From: Erinaceus europaeus
Taxonomy: Eukaryota > Chordata > Mammalia > Eulipotyphla > Erinaceidae
Direction: 5' to 3'
NCBI RefSeq assembly: GCF_950295315.1
Contig: NC_080170.1
Location: forward strand, 92,984,054-93,048,053
DNA: 64,000 nucleotides
The notes beneath the pieces were generated by a model. That model was given only the letters and a program-made list of their open reading frames with translations. It had not been told where the DNA came from and did no database searches. Position 1 is the stretch's first letter; every line of letters starts with the position of its first letter. Of this stretch, positions 23,028 through 34,518 are shown piece after piece. A program made the position numbers and the translations under genes.

Positions 23028-23095
23028 TCTCCCTCTCTCCCTCTCTCCCTCTCTCCCTCTCTCCCTCTCTCCCTCTCTCCCTCCCTCCCTCTCTG
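22985..23095. repeat. (CT)n-(CCCTCTCT)n microsatellite
   Basis: About 20 CT units are followed by about ten CCCTCTCT-type units. It lies just before a young L1 3' UTR fragment. Confidence 0.95.
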
Positions 23096-23115
23096 GTATA
23101 AATAATAATAATGAT

Positions 23116-23640
23116 ATATACCTGAAAGCAGAAGTACAGTAGAGTTTGCAGTAAGTACCTCTCTAACACTTCCTCTCCACTATTCCAAGCTTTTGGTCCA
23201 TGATTGCTCAGCAATTTCGTTTGGCTTCGTATGTTAACTCTCTTTTCAATCACCAGGTTCCAGATGCCACCAGGATGCTGGCCAGGGTTCCCTGGATTGA
23301 AGACCCCACCAATGTGTCCTGGAGCTCAGCTTCCCCAGAGACACACCCTACTAGGGAAAGAGAGAGGCAGACTGGGAGTATGGACCGACCAGTCAACGCC
23401 CATGTTCAGCGGGAAGCAATTACAGAAACCAGACCTTCTACCTTCTGCAACCCTCAATGACCCTGGGTCCTTGTTCCCAGAGGGATAGAGAATGGGAAAG
23501 CTATCAGGGGAGGGGGTGGGTTTATGGAGATTGGGTGGTGGGAATTGTGTGGAGTTGTACCCCTCCTACCCTATGGTTTTGTTAATTAATCCTTTCTTAA
23601 AGAAAAAAAAAAGAAAAAAAAAGAAAAAAATCTAAAAAAG
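23116..23640 (+). mobile_element. 5'-truncated young L1, 3' UTR only
   Basis: The stretch is nearly identical to the last ~480 bp of the copy A/B 3' UTRs and is followed by a long, interrupted A tail. No clear TSD was seen. Confidence 0.87.
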
Positions 23641-23919
23641 GAAAAAAAAAAACCAGTTAAAGCTAATAAATTTTAAATGGATGTACTATTATAATACAAA
23701 TACTACATTCTTTGGAATAATGCTAGAAAATTCTATTTGGACATAATCATTATAACATGAATTATCGATAATCATGTTGAATGGGTTACACTGCTCATAG
23801 ACTCTTTTAGCTTTTCCACTGTTCTAATTTACTGTATTTTTTCTGCTAAATATTGTCAAAGAAGTTACTCGAAAGCTATATGCTTTAGGTGCTTTTTACT
23901 TATTTACTTGCTTACTTAT

Positions 23920-24110
23920 TGGATAGAGACAGAAACTGAGAGAAATGGAAGCGAGAAAGGGAGAAAGAGAAAGATAGAGAACTATATAGCACTACTTAAT
24001 CACTTATGAGATTCACACACACACAGGTGGGGACCCATGACTTGAACTCATATTCTTGCACATTGTATCAAGTAGGCGCAACCAGATGTGCTACCACTTT
24101 GCCCTATGTC
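23920..24110 (-). repeat. tRNA-derived SINE, antisense
   Basis: A GA-rich stretch, then 'gggacccatgacttgaactcat' (reversed B-box region) and a reversed head ending 'ccactttgccct'. Confidence 0.6.
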
Positions 24111-24334
24111 CTATGTGTTAAAGATCACATTTTCCCCTCCAACTTTGGAAATCACTCAACTTGGAAATAATATATTCTAGAGATTTGCATAGAAATAATA
24201 TCAGCTATCTATGCAAATCCAAACATAAATGCTTCCAAAAATCAACCATAAATAAAATTCAGGAGCACAGGAGAGGAAGAAACTGTAATAAACTATAAAA
24301 CATAGGTCCCTAAAAATACTCAGATTCATTTTTG

Positions 24335-24655
24335 TTTTAGTCTTCCTTGCAATTGGGTTTGTATCATCAAAGATGTCCTTGAGGTTTAGGTGGGAAAGTG
24401 TCCCACCAATTTTTTTCTCTAAGTATTTGATAGTTTCTGGTCTAACATCCAGGTTCTTGATCCATTTGGAGTTGATTTTTGTTTCTGGTGAGATAAGGTG
24501 GTTCAATTTCATTCTTCTGCATGTTTCAACCCAGTTTTCCCAGCACCATTTATTAAAGAGAGCTTCCTTTCTCCATTTAATACTTTGGGCACCTTCATCA
24601 AAAATTAGATGTCCATAGGTGTGGAGGTTTAGTTCTGGGCTTTCAATTCTGTTGA
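24335..24655 (-). pseudogene. L1 ORF2 fragment, antisense
   Basis: Minus-strand translation gives the C-terminal half of ORF2 (a [19 protein letters not shown] block). The fragment corresponds to copy A about 10740-11060 and ends abruptly on both sides. Confidence 0.88.
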
Positions 24656-24834
24656 AATCTTAATATAGATTAATACATATCTTATTAATACTATATTAAT
24701 TTCCCATGTTTTGCATAATACAATATCATTTCCTGCTGAACCTAATAGGACACTAAGGTTTTTCCCAAATTCTTATACTATTTTCTATTACTCTGTTTTT
24801 ATTTATCTGTTTTCTATTTGTCCCCCCAAAATGT

Positions 24835-26165
24835 TAGCAAATGGGTTAACTTTGAAAATTCCATTGTTAGGATTCGCTGTATCATACAAGACCTCACTAC
24901 AATTTATGTTCTTTTGTGCTATTTTTCATATAGCTGTATCTTTTTAAAAATATATTTATTTATTCCCTTTTGTTGCCCTTGTTGTTTTATTGTTGTAGTC
25001 ATTAATGTCATTAATTTTGGATAGGACAGAGAGAAATGGAGAGAGGAGAGGAAGACAGAGAGGGGTAGAGAAAGATAGACACTTGCAGACCTGCTTCACC
25101 TCTTGTGAAGTGGCTCCCTTGCAGGTGGATAGCTGGGGGCTCGAACCAGGATCCTTATGCCAGTCCTTGCACTCTGTGCCACTTTGCTTAACTTGCTGCG
25201 CTACCACCCAACTCCCCTGCTGTATCTTATAAAGTAATGCAATCAGCTTATGTTCTCCCTGGCCTAAGTTTTTTAAGAGATTTAATATTTCAAAGAGTAA
25301 GTCACTATTAGAAATGCATTAACAGTTTGAGCCCACTGTTGAATTCAATCTGATTACCACTTTGAAGTTTTAAGTGCTTAGATTGAAGGAACCATATACT
25401 CAGAGCTATGGTCTATGAAGCAAAAAGTTTGAGACATTTGATCCATTTTTCCCTCTCATATTAATTAAATAGTGATTTATGAGACTATAAGTTAATAAAA
25501 GTGTATATCAACACCCTTTCCACCACCAAAGGTCTGTGTCCTCCCCCCACCCTCACCGCCTCATCCCCCAGTAAAGCTGATCCTCTACCTTCACCCTCCA
25601 CCCAGAGATTTTTCCTTTGATCCCCTACTCCAAACTCAGTCAGATCCTGCTTTGAATGTTCCTGTCTGTTCTTCTTTCTCAACTTCTGTTTATGAGTGGA
25701 ATCATCCCATACTCATCTTTATCTTTCTGATTTAGCTCACTTAACATAATTCCTTTTAGCTCCATCCAAGGTGGGGCAGAGAAGGTGAGTTCATTGTTCT
25801 TAATAGGTGCATAGTATTCCATTGCGTATATATACCACAACTTTCTCAGCAATTCATCTGTTGTTGGGCCCCCGGTTTCCTTCCAGGTTTTAGCTATTAT
25901 GAATTGTGCTGCTATGAATATAAGAGTAGACATATCTATTTGGTTGGGTGTTATGGAGTCCTTAGGATATATCCCTGGGAGAGAAATTACTGAGCCATAT
26001 GGGAGGCCCATTTCGAGCCTCTTGAGGGATAAAGAATAGGAACGCTATCAAGGGAGGGCATGGGATACAGAGTTCTGGTAGTGGGAATTGTGTGGAAATA
26101 TACCCCTCTTATCCCATAGACTTTTCAATATTTCCATTTTATAAATAAATATATATAAATAAAAA
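24835..26165 (+). mobile_element. 5'-inverted old L1 interrupted by a SINE
   Basis: 24835-26022 is antisense: the proximal 3' UTR (from 'gggttaactttgaaa') and then the ORF2 C-terminus, whose minus-strand reading includes TMEYYAPIKNNE-like and LSELNQKDK blocks. From 26023 the orientation flips to sense and shows only the last ~140 bp of the 3' UTR ('gagggataaagaatagg' to the A-rich tail). Inverted 5' part plus sense 3' end is the twin-priming layout seen at 17669. The TSD was not found. Confidence 0.75.
24943..25218 (-). repeat. tRNA-derived SINE (long type), antisense, with TSD
   Basis: This is a full SINE in reverse with the head at the right ('ctgcgctaccacccaactccc'). The direct repeat gctgtatctt is found at 24933-24942 and 25219-25228. 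It lies inside the inverted L1 3' UTR. Confidence 0.92.
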
Positions 26166-27110
26166 AGTAACAGCATCTGGCTTGTCTGATACATTATTTG
26201 TAATTTATTTAATGAAAAAAATACTCATATTAAATAAGTTTCCACAAAGTCAATAGATTCTCCATAGCTCAATTCATCCTACAAAACTCATAGACATCTT
26301 GCAGACGATATGCCTGTTTACCATCAATATATTTTTCAGAAACAGAGTGTCAATCAACATACTATAAGACACTTTTCCCTGATCTCTTAGTGTTTACTTA
26401 CAAAGATTCAGTATACTTCTTCACTCCTTGAAGGTGTATTCAGGTCCATATACTAGATGCTGTACTAAGCACCAGAGCACAGAAGAAACTACAACAGACT
26501 TAGAATCTAGGTAGGAAAGTAATCATAAGGGACTTAATAGATTGTTACAGGGGGGTCTGACACTTTGTTGATGAGTATGGTACAACCTAGTGAAAAAGCA
26601 CTCTTGAAGCATAATATAAACCAATGACACCTCAGTTTTAAGAAGTAATCACTACATTACCTATACACATGGACATACTGAGTACATTTATAAATCATGT
26701 ATTTTATACATAGCGCTAAAAGAGAATCTAATAGGATTATTGATGTGTTTGGTTTTGTCTTAGTCTCCATGGGCACATTACATTAGTAGAAAACAACTAA
26801 ACTAATTTAGATATGTTATTCTTTATTATATCTTCACCATGAAGATCTGAACCACAATGTTTGCTCTAACTTCCCATGGGTTTAGGATCATTCTGTTTAA
26901 CAGAGATGACAAAAGCAAATATAAAGTTGAAGATTTCTGCTTTTCCATGTTAGTCATCAATATTATAATTTTGTCCCTAATCATCAGGCTGCTCTTTCAT
27001 TGATTTTTTGCTTCAAATATAGCTATTTAAAAATGCATTTCTGACAGTCTTTGCACAGTTGTTCTAGTCTCAGATCAATTTGGATTTTAACACTTTGCTT
27101 ACAAGCATCT
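26166..27110. other. Unique sequence, no gene seen
   Basis: A short stretch at about 26455-26515 resembles the 'size/state' region of an ancient interspersed repeat, also hinted at near 34670-34740, but I cannot name the family. Confidence 0.5.
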
Positions 27111-27114
27111 TGGT

Positions 27115-27310
27115 TTAGTAAAAGCATGGCTTTGGTTTGCATTTGAATCCTTAAATACTTATGAGTTCTTTTGTCATAGTTAAATTTATTGCAGAACTAT
27201 GAACTTCAGTTTCCTCATTTTTAAGTTTACAATAATAATTACTACTTTCAGTGCTTTGATAAAGATAAGATTAGATCACAGGATCCAATTATCTATTACT
27301 TCCTTCCCCT
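27115..27310 (+). repeat. MIR
   Basis: The MIR order is recognisable: 'gcatggctttggtttgcatttgaatcc' (in two parts), 'aacttcagtttcctcatttt', 'aataataattactactttcag', 'gataaagataagattag'. Confidence 0.78.
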
Positions 27311-28597
27311 CAAGAAGCATGCTGTCCTCCACCTTTAAGAGCATGAGTTCCTGAACACTGAGGAATGGCTTGTGAGATAAACCTTAAAGTAATCATTATT
27401 TTATGGAATTAAGATAATGCTCGGGGCAGTGGAAATATCTAACAAATAATTGATATGCATTAATTTTACAGGTCCATGCTGTACATAGTATTTGTCCTCA
27501 ACCTAACTGTGAGTTTTTAACAACAATGAATAAGCTTCTATTTCTTCTCTCTTCCATATAATGTCTTAGCACAAGATATCTAATAAACCAAGCAGGTGAG
27601 TATGCTGACCATTAATAACACTGGTGAAAATGTAAAAGAAATTCCATATTTGATAATATGCTATAGTGTAGTCAGAAAAAGAGTTCTTATCTTGTAAATA
27701 CTAAAGTATATGCCTCTTTCTAGTTAAATACACGGTTTGTTCACAACTGTCATCTTAGTGGCATCTGTTTCAATGAATGTTGTGTCCACAGGTTTACAGT
27801 GCTACTATTGTGTTCCCTGTGCTCATAGAATGCATGAGGGTGGCTTATCTCTCCACACCAAATAAGTTCTGCTGGAATTTCTTACTGAATCAAAGTGTTC
27901 AGTTATTTTGATATATTCTGAACAATGGTAGATTTCATCAGACACCACTGGAATAATGTATAGAAGAGAAATTTTCAGTCATGTTAATAAAGACTGTTTC
28001 TCTATAGTAATGAATTCCAGACTCCAGGTGAGTTTACAGAGGAAGACAAATGAGAACTCTTACTTAGTCTACCACTGCGTGTAGTTCAAAGTAATATTGC
28101 AATCACATAAAAATGAGATCCAACAAATTAGTAAATGCTTCTCCAAAAGCATCAGAATAAGATCGCATAAACTATTTATTAACTAAATAAAACTTTTCTG
28201 GAACCCAATTACAATAATAGCGGTAGTTCCATTTTCTATTCACCAATGCCATGTTATTGTCCTGGTGTAGCAGACCATTGGATGATCTGTCCAGATTACC
28301 TCCAGTATACTTCACAATTCTTGTGTACCCATTCTAACTCCTGTGTCCTTTTATTTCTCTGTCTGTAACTGGCTTTTGAGAGCTATAAATTGTTAGCTTG
28401 TCCTACCTCTTTTGTACTTAAGACATTTACCTACAATTTTAAATATTTCTAAAAAAAAGACCATTTTAAATAAATTATAAGAATACATTTAACCTTATAA
28501 TATAAAGACTATCACAATAGCATAAGAAGAGTTCCTTTTATCCACACAATAATGATCACAACTTCGTTACCAGCTGGAACTACCAGATGTTTCTATA
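27311..28597. other. Unique sequence, no gene seen
   Basis: This is one of the longest repeat-poor stretches of the window. I see no coding motif. Conservation with other mammals cannot be judged from this sequence alone. Confidence 0.5.
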
Positions 28598-28609
28598 TTG
28601 TGACATTTT

Positions 28610-30400
28610 TTCTTTTATTTATAAAAAGGAAATACTGCCAACACCATAGGATAAAAAGGGGAACAACTCCACATCCCCTCCCTTGATAGCTTTCCTATTC
28701 TTTAACCCTCTGGGAGTATGGATCCAAGGTCATTGTGGGATACAGAAGGTGGAAGGCCTGTCTGAACATGGGCATTGACAGGTCAATCCATACTCCCAGC
28801 CTGTCTCTCTCTTTCTCTAGTGGGGTGGGGCACTCTGGGGAATCAGAGCTCCAGGACACACTGGTAGGTTTGTCTGTCCAGGGAAGTCTGGTTGGCATCA
28901 TGCTAACATCTGGAACCCGGTGCTGAAAAGAGAGTTAATATACAAAGCCAAACAAACTGTTGACTAATCATGAACCTAAAGGCTGGAATAGTGCAGATGA
29001 AGAGTTGGGGGGCATGTCTCCGTTTTATAGATAGCTAGTAGGCATATTTTAGTTATATTCCAAAGGGCCTGTGGCTATACTTGTTTTTTGTTTTTTCTTC
29101 CCCTGAGCCTGAAATCTGAAATGCAGGTGGATCCAAGTTATTGTCTGGGGAGATGACGTCATGGCTGGAAAAAGGATCAGAAAGCTGGATCAGGGAAGAT
29201 AGTAGCTCCCAAATATGGGAGAGGTATATAAATATTATTGCCCGTAACCCATTAATTTGTTCTGATCTGGGGCCCGTATTCAGCTTAGGAGCCTATGTGA
29301 CCCTGTAGATCTGAACTCACATTCTGTGGTCATGAATAAAAATGTTCCAAGCTGCCCCAATATCAGGACCCGACCCATCTTCCTCAGGTGTAGCATAAAC
29401 TATGTTGTCCAGACTCCTTTCGGAGGATGGAACATTCTCTATGTTCGTTGATCCAAGTTGAGGGCAAGGTCCTGTGGGGGCCCACAAAGAGGTCTATTGT
29501 GTTGTTCCTGATAGAGATGACTGGTAACAAGGCAAGAGGGATTTATTTGAGGTCTAGGCCCATCATGTCTGTTCGTGAATCTCAGGAATCCCTGAATAGG
29601 GCCCCAGCTGATGGGGTGGCCTGATAGTGACTAAAGAGTCATCTTTAAAGTATGCCAGTCTCTTGCCCTTATTCAGCTGTTGCAGTCTTTGCTTTGACAA
29701 GGTTAGCTTTGTAGTGAGTGAGAGAACTGTAATAGGAAGTAAGTGAAAAGGGCATCTAAGTCTAAGTAGACACTATTTCATTAGGAACTTTATACTGACT
29801 CACTGCAGACTATTGTGTACTTTTGCTTTCAGGTATATATTTTGCTCTAACTTATGGATACATGTGAACATATGCTCTATCTCATGGGACCTGGTCTATA
29901 TCTAGGTTTGGGGACTTTGTTAGGAAGTGAACCACCTGGAATGTAACTAGAGAATCCTAAGAAAGGAAAGGTCTTACTAGAGTAATGTGGCTGAAGGCTT
30001 GATATTCCATGCCTGACATCTCCGGACACAGTCTGAAGTGAAGCATGCTGAGATGGTACTCGTTGCATTGATTAGCTTGGAATCAGCAGATGCATTATCA
30101 TTTGGTATGAATGGAGAGAAGCATGTAGGAAAGTGAGCCCCACCCTAGAGGTTTTAGGACTGAGGGAAATATAGGCTCTACAGAGGGAGCAGGAGGTTCC
30201 TGCTGTCTAGGGTTTAAGAATGCAATAGATTGTTATTGCAATAATCCCAATATTTGGCAATTGTGTTAACTTTGAAATATCTCTTTGTTAGGATTTTTTG
30301 TATCATACACAACATTACCATAATTTATATCCTTTGACATTATTTGTATATAGCTGTGACACCAGTTACTTCTGTTCTCCCTGGTCTAAGTTTTTAAGAC
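28610..30400 (-). other. Long-form L1 3' UTR, antisense
   Basis: It aligns along its length with 16125-17640 in reverse, including the ~780-bp block that the young copies lack, and extends further into the proximal 3' UTR (the segment 30240-30400). Confidence 0.88.
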
Positions 30401-31037
30401 AGTCAACATAATCCTCCAAAGGGAGGCTAGAAAATATACTCTATGCTACACCTGAGGAAGATGGGTCGATATTGGGGCAGCTTGGAATCTTCCAATTTAT
30501 GACCACAGAATGTGAGCACAGAGCCACAGGAATTCAGAGATCACATAGGCTCCTAAGCTGAATACGGGCCCCAGATCACATCAAATTGATGGGGTTTACA
30601 GTCAAAAATATGTATACACCTTTCCTATATTTGGGAACTACTCTCTTCCCTGATCCAGCTTTTTGGTCCTTCAGCCAGCCATGACATCACCTCCCCAAAC
30701 AATAATTAGGATCTACCTGCATATCAGATTTCAGGCTCAGGCAAAAAAAAAAAAACACTAGGATAGCCACAGGCCCTTTGGAATATAAGTTAAATATGCC
30801 TACTAGCTATCTACAAAATGAAGGGCCCCCCAATTCTTCATCTGCACTATTCCAGCCCTTAGGTCCATGATTGGTTAACAATTTGTTTGGCACTGTATGT
30901 TAACTCTCTCTTCAACCACCAGGATCCAAAAGCTAGCATGATGCCGACCAGACTTACCTGGACAGACAATCCCACCAATGTGTCCTGGAGCTCCAATTCC
31001 CCAAAGCCCTTCCCCACTATGGAAAGAGAGAGACAGG
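30401..31037 (+). other. Inverted duplicate of L1 3' UTR segment inside the antisense L1
   Basis: In sense orientation it repeats the same 3' UTR interval found in antisense at about 28840-29440. It starts at a short hairpin-capable site ('cctccaaagggagg', about 30411) and ends at 'gagagagacaggctt', where antisense ORF2 begins abruptly. It lies within the TSD-bounded element. Confidence 0.8.
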
Positions 31038-32990
31038 CTTACATTCCCACCAGGTAGTGCAGAAGGATTCCTTTCTCCCCACAACCTCTCTAGCTTTTGT
31101 AGCTACTGTCCTTTTTGATGTATGCCACTCTCACAGGACTGAGGTGGTATCTCAATGTTGTCTTTATTTGCATTTCTCTAACTATCAGTGACCTGGAGCA
31201 ATTTGTTAACCTTTTGGATCTCTTCTGTAGTGAATGTTCTGTTCATATCCTCTGCCCATTATTGTATGGGGTCATTTGCTTTTTTGTTCCTAAGTTTGCT
31301 GAGCTCTTTGTATATTTGGGTGATTAGTTTCTTGTCTGATGTATGGCATTGAAGATCTTCTCCCATTCTATTAGGGGTCTCTTTGTTTGTGTTATACTTT
31401 CTTTGGCTGTGCAGAAGCTTTTGAATTTGATGTAGTCCCATGGATTTGTTTAGTCTTCCTTGCAATTGGCTTTGTATCATCAAATATGTCCTTGAGGTTT
31501 AGGTGGGAAAGTGTTTCGACAATGTTTTCCTCTAAGTATTTGATAGTTTCTGGTCTACCATCCAGGTCCTTTATCCATTTGGAGTTGATTTTTGTTTCTG
31601 GTGAGATAAGGTGGTTCAATTTCATTCTTCTGCATGTTTCAACCCTGTTTTCCCAGCACCATTTATTGAAGAGAGCTTCCTTCCTCCACTTAGTGCTTTG
31701 GGCCCGTTTTTCAAAGATTAGATGTCCATAGGTGTGGGGGTTTAGTTCTGGGATTTCAATTCTATTCCACTGGTCTGTGTGCCTATTTTTGTTCCAGTAC
31801 CTGGCTGCTTTGATGATGATGCCTTATAATAAAGTTTGAGGTCTGGGAGTGTGATGCCTCCATTTCTGTTTCTTTTCCTCAAGATTGTTTTGGCAATTTT
31901 AGGTGTTTTCTGGTTCCAGATAAATGACTGTAGTTTTTGTTCTATTCTCTTGAAGCTTGGTGGAACTTTGATGGGTATCACATTAAACTTGTATATGGCT
32001 CTGGGGAGAATATTTATTTTGATGATACTAATTCTTCCAATCCATGAGCATGGGATGTCTTTCCATTTCTTGGTATCAGTTTCTATTTCCTTGAATAGTG
32101 ACTCATAGTTTTCAGTATACAAATCTTTCACTTCTTTGGTCAGCTTTATTCTTAGGTATTTTATTGATTTTGCTGCAACAGTGAATGGGCGTATTTCTGG
32201 ATGTCCTCTCCTTCAGATTTGGTGTTTGCATAAAGGAATGCCACTGATTTTTGTACATTGATTTTATAGACTGACACCTTACTATACTGCCTAATAACTT
32301 CCAGTAGTTTTCTGCTGAATTCTCTAGGTTTTTCTATGTATACTATCATATCATCTGCAAATAGTGAGAGCTTGACTTCTTCCCTTCCGATCTATATTCC
32401 TTTGATTTCTTTATCTTGCCTGATTGCTATGGCAAGAACTACCAATACCATGTTGCAGAGTAATGATGATAATGAACAACCCTGTCTAGGCCCCGATCTG
32501 AGGGGGAATGTTTTCAGCTTCTGTCCATTGAGTATGATGTTGGCTGTAGGTTTGCTATATATGGACTCCACTATCTTGAGGAATTTCCCATCTATTCCCA
32601 TTTTTTATAGTGTTTTGAGCATGAGGTGTTGGATTTTGTCAAAGGCTTTCTCTGCATCTGTTGAGATAATCATGTGGTGTTTGGTTTTGCTTTTATTGGT
32701 GTGGTGAATGGCATTGATTGACTTACATATGTTGAACCAACCTTGCATTCCTGTGATAAATCCCACTTGGTAGTGACAAACAATCTTTTTGATATACTGC
32801 TGTATCCAGTTAGTCAGAATTTTGTTTAATATTTTGGCATCTGTTCATCAGAGATATTGTTCTGTAGTTTTCCTTTCTTGTTCTGTCCCTATCTTCTTTT
32901 GTTATCAGGGTGATGTTGGCTTCATAGAAGATGGAAGGGAGTGTTCCTGTTTCTTCACTCTTGTGGAAAAGCTTTAAAAGTATAGGTATT

Positions 32991-33275
32991 GCAGGAGTCA
33001 GCGGTAGGGCAGTAGGTTAAGCGCAGGTGGCACAAAGTGAAAGGAACAGTGTAAGGATCCCAGTTTGAGCCCCCAGCCCATCTGCAGGGAAGCCACTTCA
33101 CAAGCGGTGAAACAGTTCTGCAGGTGTCTATCTTTCTCTCCCCCTCTTGTGTTCCCCTCCTCTCTCCATTTCTCTCTGTCATATCCAACAACAATGACGT
33201 CAGTGACAACAACAATAATAACTACAATAATAAAACAAGGGCAACAAAAGGGAATAAATTTTAAAATATTTTTTT
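32991..33275 (+). repeat. tRNA-derived SINE (long type)
   Basis: It begins 'gcaggagtcagcggtagg', with 'ggatcccagtttgagccccc' (B box) and the 'cttcacaagcggtgaaac' block, a CT-rich stretch, (AAC/AAT)n, and an A-rich tail. The flanks 'aaaagtataggtatt' (32976-32990) and 'aaaagatgtatgggtatt' (33277-33294) look like a TSD that has diverged. Confidence 0.88.
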
Positions 33276-33294
33276 AAAAAGATGTATGGGTATT

Positions 33295-33643
33295 TGTTGT
33301 TAAAATTCTTAGGCTCTAGCCGGGTTAGCTTCACGGGCGGGTAACAGAGATGACCAGAGACATACGGCTGGGCAGGGAAGCTGTATTTCTTTATTCACGA
33401 ACGATTCATAAACTAAGACAAACTAATCACCAAACAGAACTCTGCTGCCTCTTTCCCCGCAGCAGCGCCAAGCACTCTCTCTAACTCTGCCACTCTCCAA
33501 CTCTGGAACTCTGGAACTCTGGAACTCTGGAACTCTGGCGGGGTTCCTAGGGGCGGGGCCAAGTGGGCACGCAAAACTAACTGGACTGATCCAATTCTCT
33601 TGGCGGGGGAGAACCAGAACAACCCAATGTAAAGCATACAACA
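33295..33643 (-). mobile_element. Solo LTR of a class II (ERVK-like) endogenous retrovirus
   Basis: The 349-bp unit has TGTTG...CAACA ends and is flanked by the perfect 6-bp repeat GGTATT (33289-33294 and 33644-33649). A 6-bp TSD is typical of class II (betaretrovirus-like) ERVs. On the minus strand there is a GC box near 33545-33560, five tandem 8-bp repeats at 33499-33538, and an AATAAA signal at 33395-33390. It is much more GC- and CpG-rich than its surroundings. No internal retroviral sequence is present, so this is the product of LTR-LTR recombination. It landed in the right-hand TSD of the SINE. Confidence 0.9.
33499..33538 (-). repeat. Five perfect 8-bp tandem repeats in the LTR
   Basis: The unit is aactctgg on the plus strand (ccagagtt in LTR sense), five copies without a mismatch, between the GC box and the polyadenylation signal. 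A U3 enhancer-like role is possible but unproven. Confidence 0.92.
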
Positions 33644-34260
33644 GGTATTAACTGTTTCCTGAAGGTTTTGTAGAATTTGTTTGTAAAGCCATCTGTTCCA
33701 GGACTTTTGTTACTGGGAAGATTCTTAATAACTCTTTTGATTTCTTTGTCTATGCTTGGTGCATTTAGGTTTTGTGGTTCTTCTTGGTTCAGTTTTGGAA
33801 GGGCATATGTTTCTAGGAATTCTTCGATTTCTTCCAGTTCTCTAACTTGGTGGCATATAATTCTTCATAAAAGTTTCACATGATTTTCTGGATTTCTAGC
33901 TCAGCTATTTCAGCTTTCAGTTCTCTAATTTCCTCAAGGTAGCTAGTATTTTCCTTGAGGGTCTCATCTGTTATTTCCTTAATTCTGATAGGCTGCTTCT
34001 GGGGAGGTGGGTGGATTAGTTCAGAAATAATCAAGCCAAAGATTTTCCTTTCTTTGTCCTTTGGCCTCTGCCAGCCCAAGAGTGGGTTATAGAACTCTTT
34101 TTTGGTGTCACCCTGACCACCCCTTGTTTACCCTCCTACTAATGGCCCAGTATCCTAACCTATCCATAGAATCCCAGGTTGTAAGCTGCTTCTTTTTGGA
34201 GCTCACACCAGCTGTTGTTTCCAAGTCGTCATCTTGGCTCAGCCCCTGTTGTGGCATTTT

Positions 34261-34465
34261 AATTCAAAGCTATCAATTCTGCAATATCTTGATCTGGAGC
34301 TGTAGGAACTCTATACATTCATGCTTTATGACCAAGATATCAACTCTAGTCTGTAGTATCAACTTTAGTATCAACCAAGAGCAACTCTAGTCTGAAGTTT
34401 ACAAATTCATTCAACAACTATATACAGTTTCTAGTTTAAAAGCTGACCTTAATCATCTATCTTGG

Positions 34466-34518
<53 letters not shown>

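Larger units (their letters stand above)
31038..34080 (-). pseudogene. ORF2: L1 ORF2 and ORF1 remnants, antisense, internally deleted
   Basis: Minus-strand reading gives ORF2 from the C-terminal domain back to the linker (YATKLENLEE-like), with reverse-transcriptase blocks around 32320-32350 and 32590-32700. Directly upstream the frame changes to ORF1 coiled-coil sequence (ENTSYLEEIRELKAEIAE). The remainder of ORF1 and the whole endonuclease are absent. The join falls in a short shared stretch (about 'gaaatccagaaaat', 33878-33892). A SINE and an LTR interrupt it at 32991-33643. It has many stops and is inactive. Confidence 0.9.
28610..34248 (-). mobile_element. Rearranged full-span L1, antisense, with TSD
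   Basis: The right end on the minus strand starts 'ggggctgagccaagatgac', an L1 5' UTR start with the YY1-type core. The left end is the A-rich 3' tail. The direct repeats ttgtgacatttt (28598-28609) and ttgtggcatttt (34249-34260) differ at one base, so this is most simply one insertion. Within it, right to left, are the 5' UTR (about 34080-34248), the ORF1 N-terminal part fused to ORF2 (33870-34080), ORF2 (31038-33870), an inverted piece of the element's own type of 3' UTR (30401-31037, sense), and the long-form 3' UTR (28610-30400, antisense). A SINE and a solo LTR sit in ORF2. Confidence 0.85.

Noticed and set aside
33295..33643. Possible provirus
   Set aside because: Target-site repeats lie directly at both ends of a single 349-bp LTR. 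No internal sequence is present.
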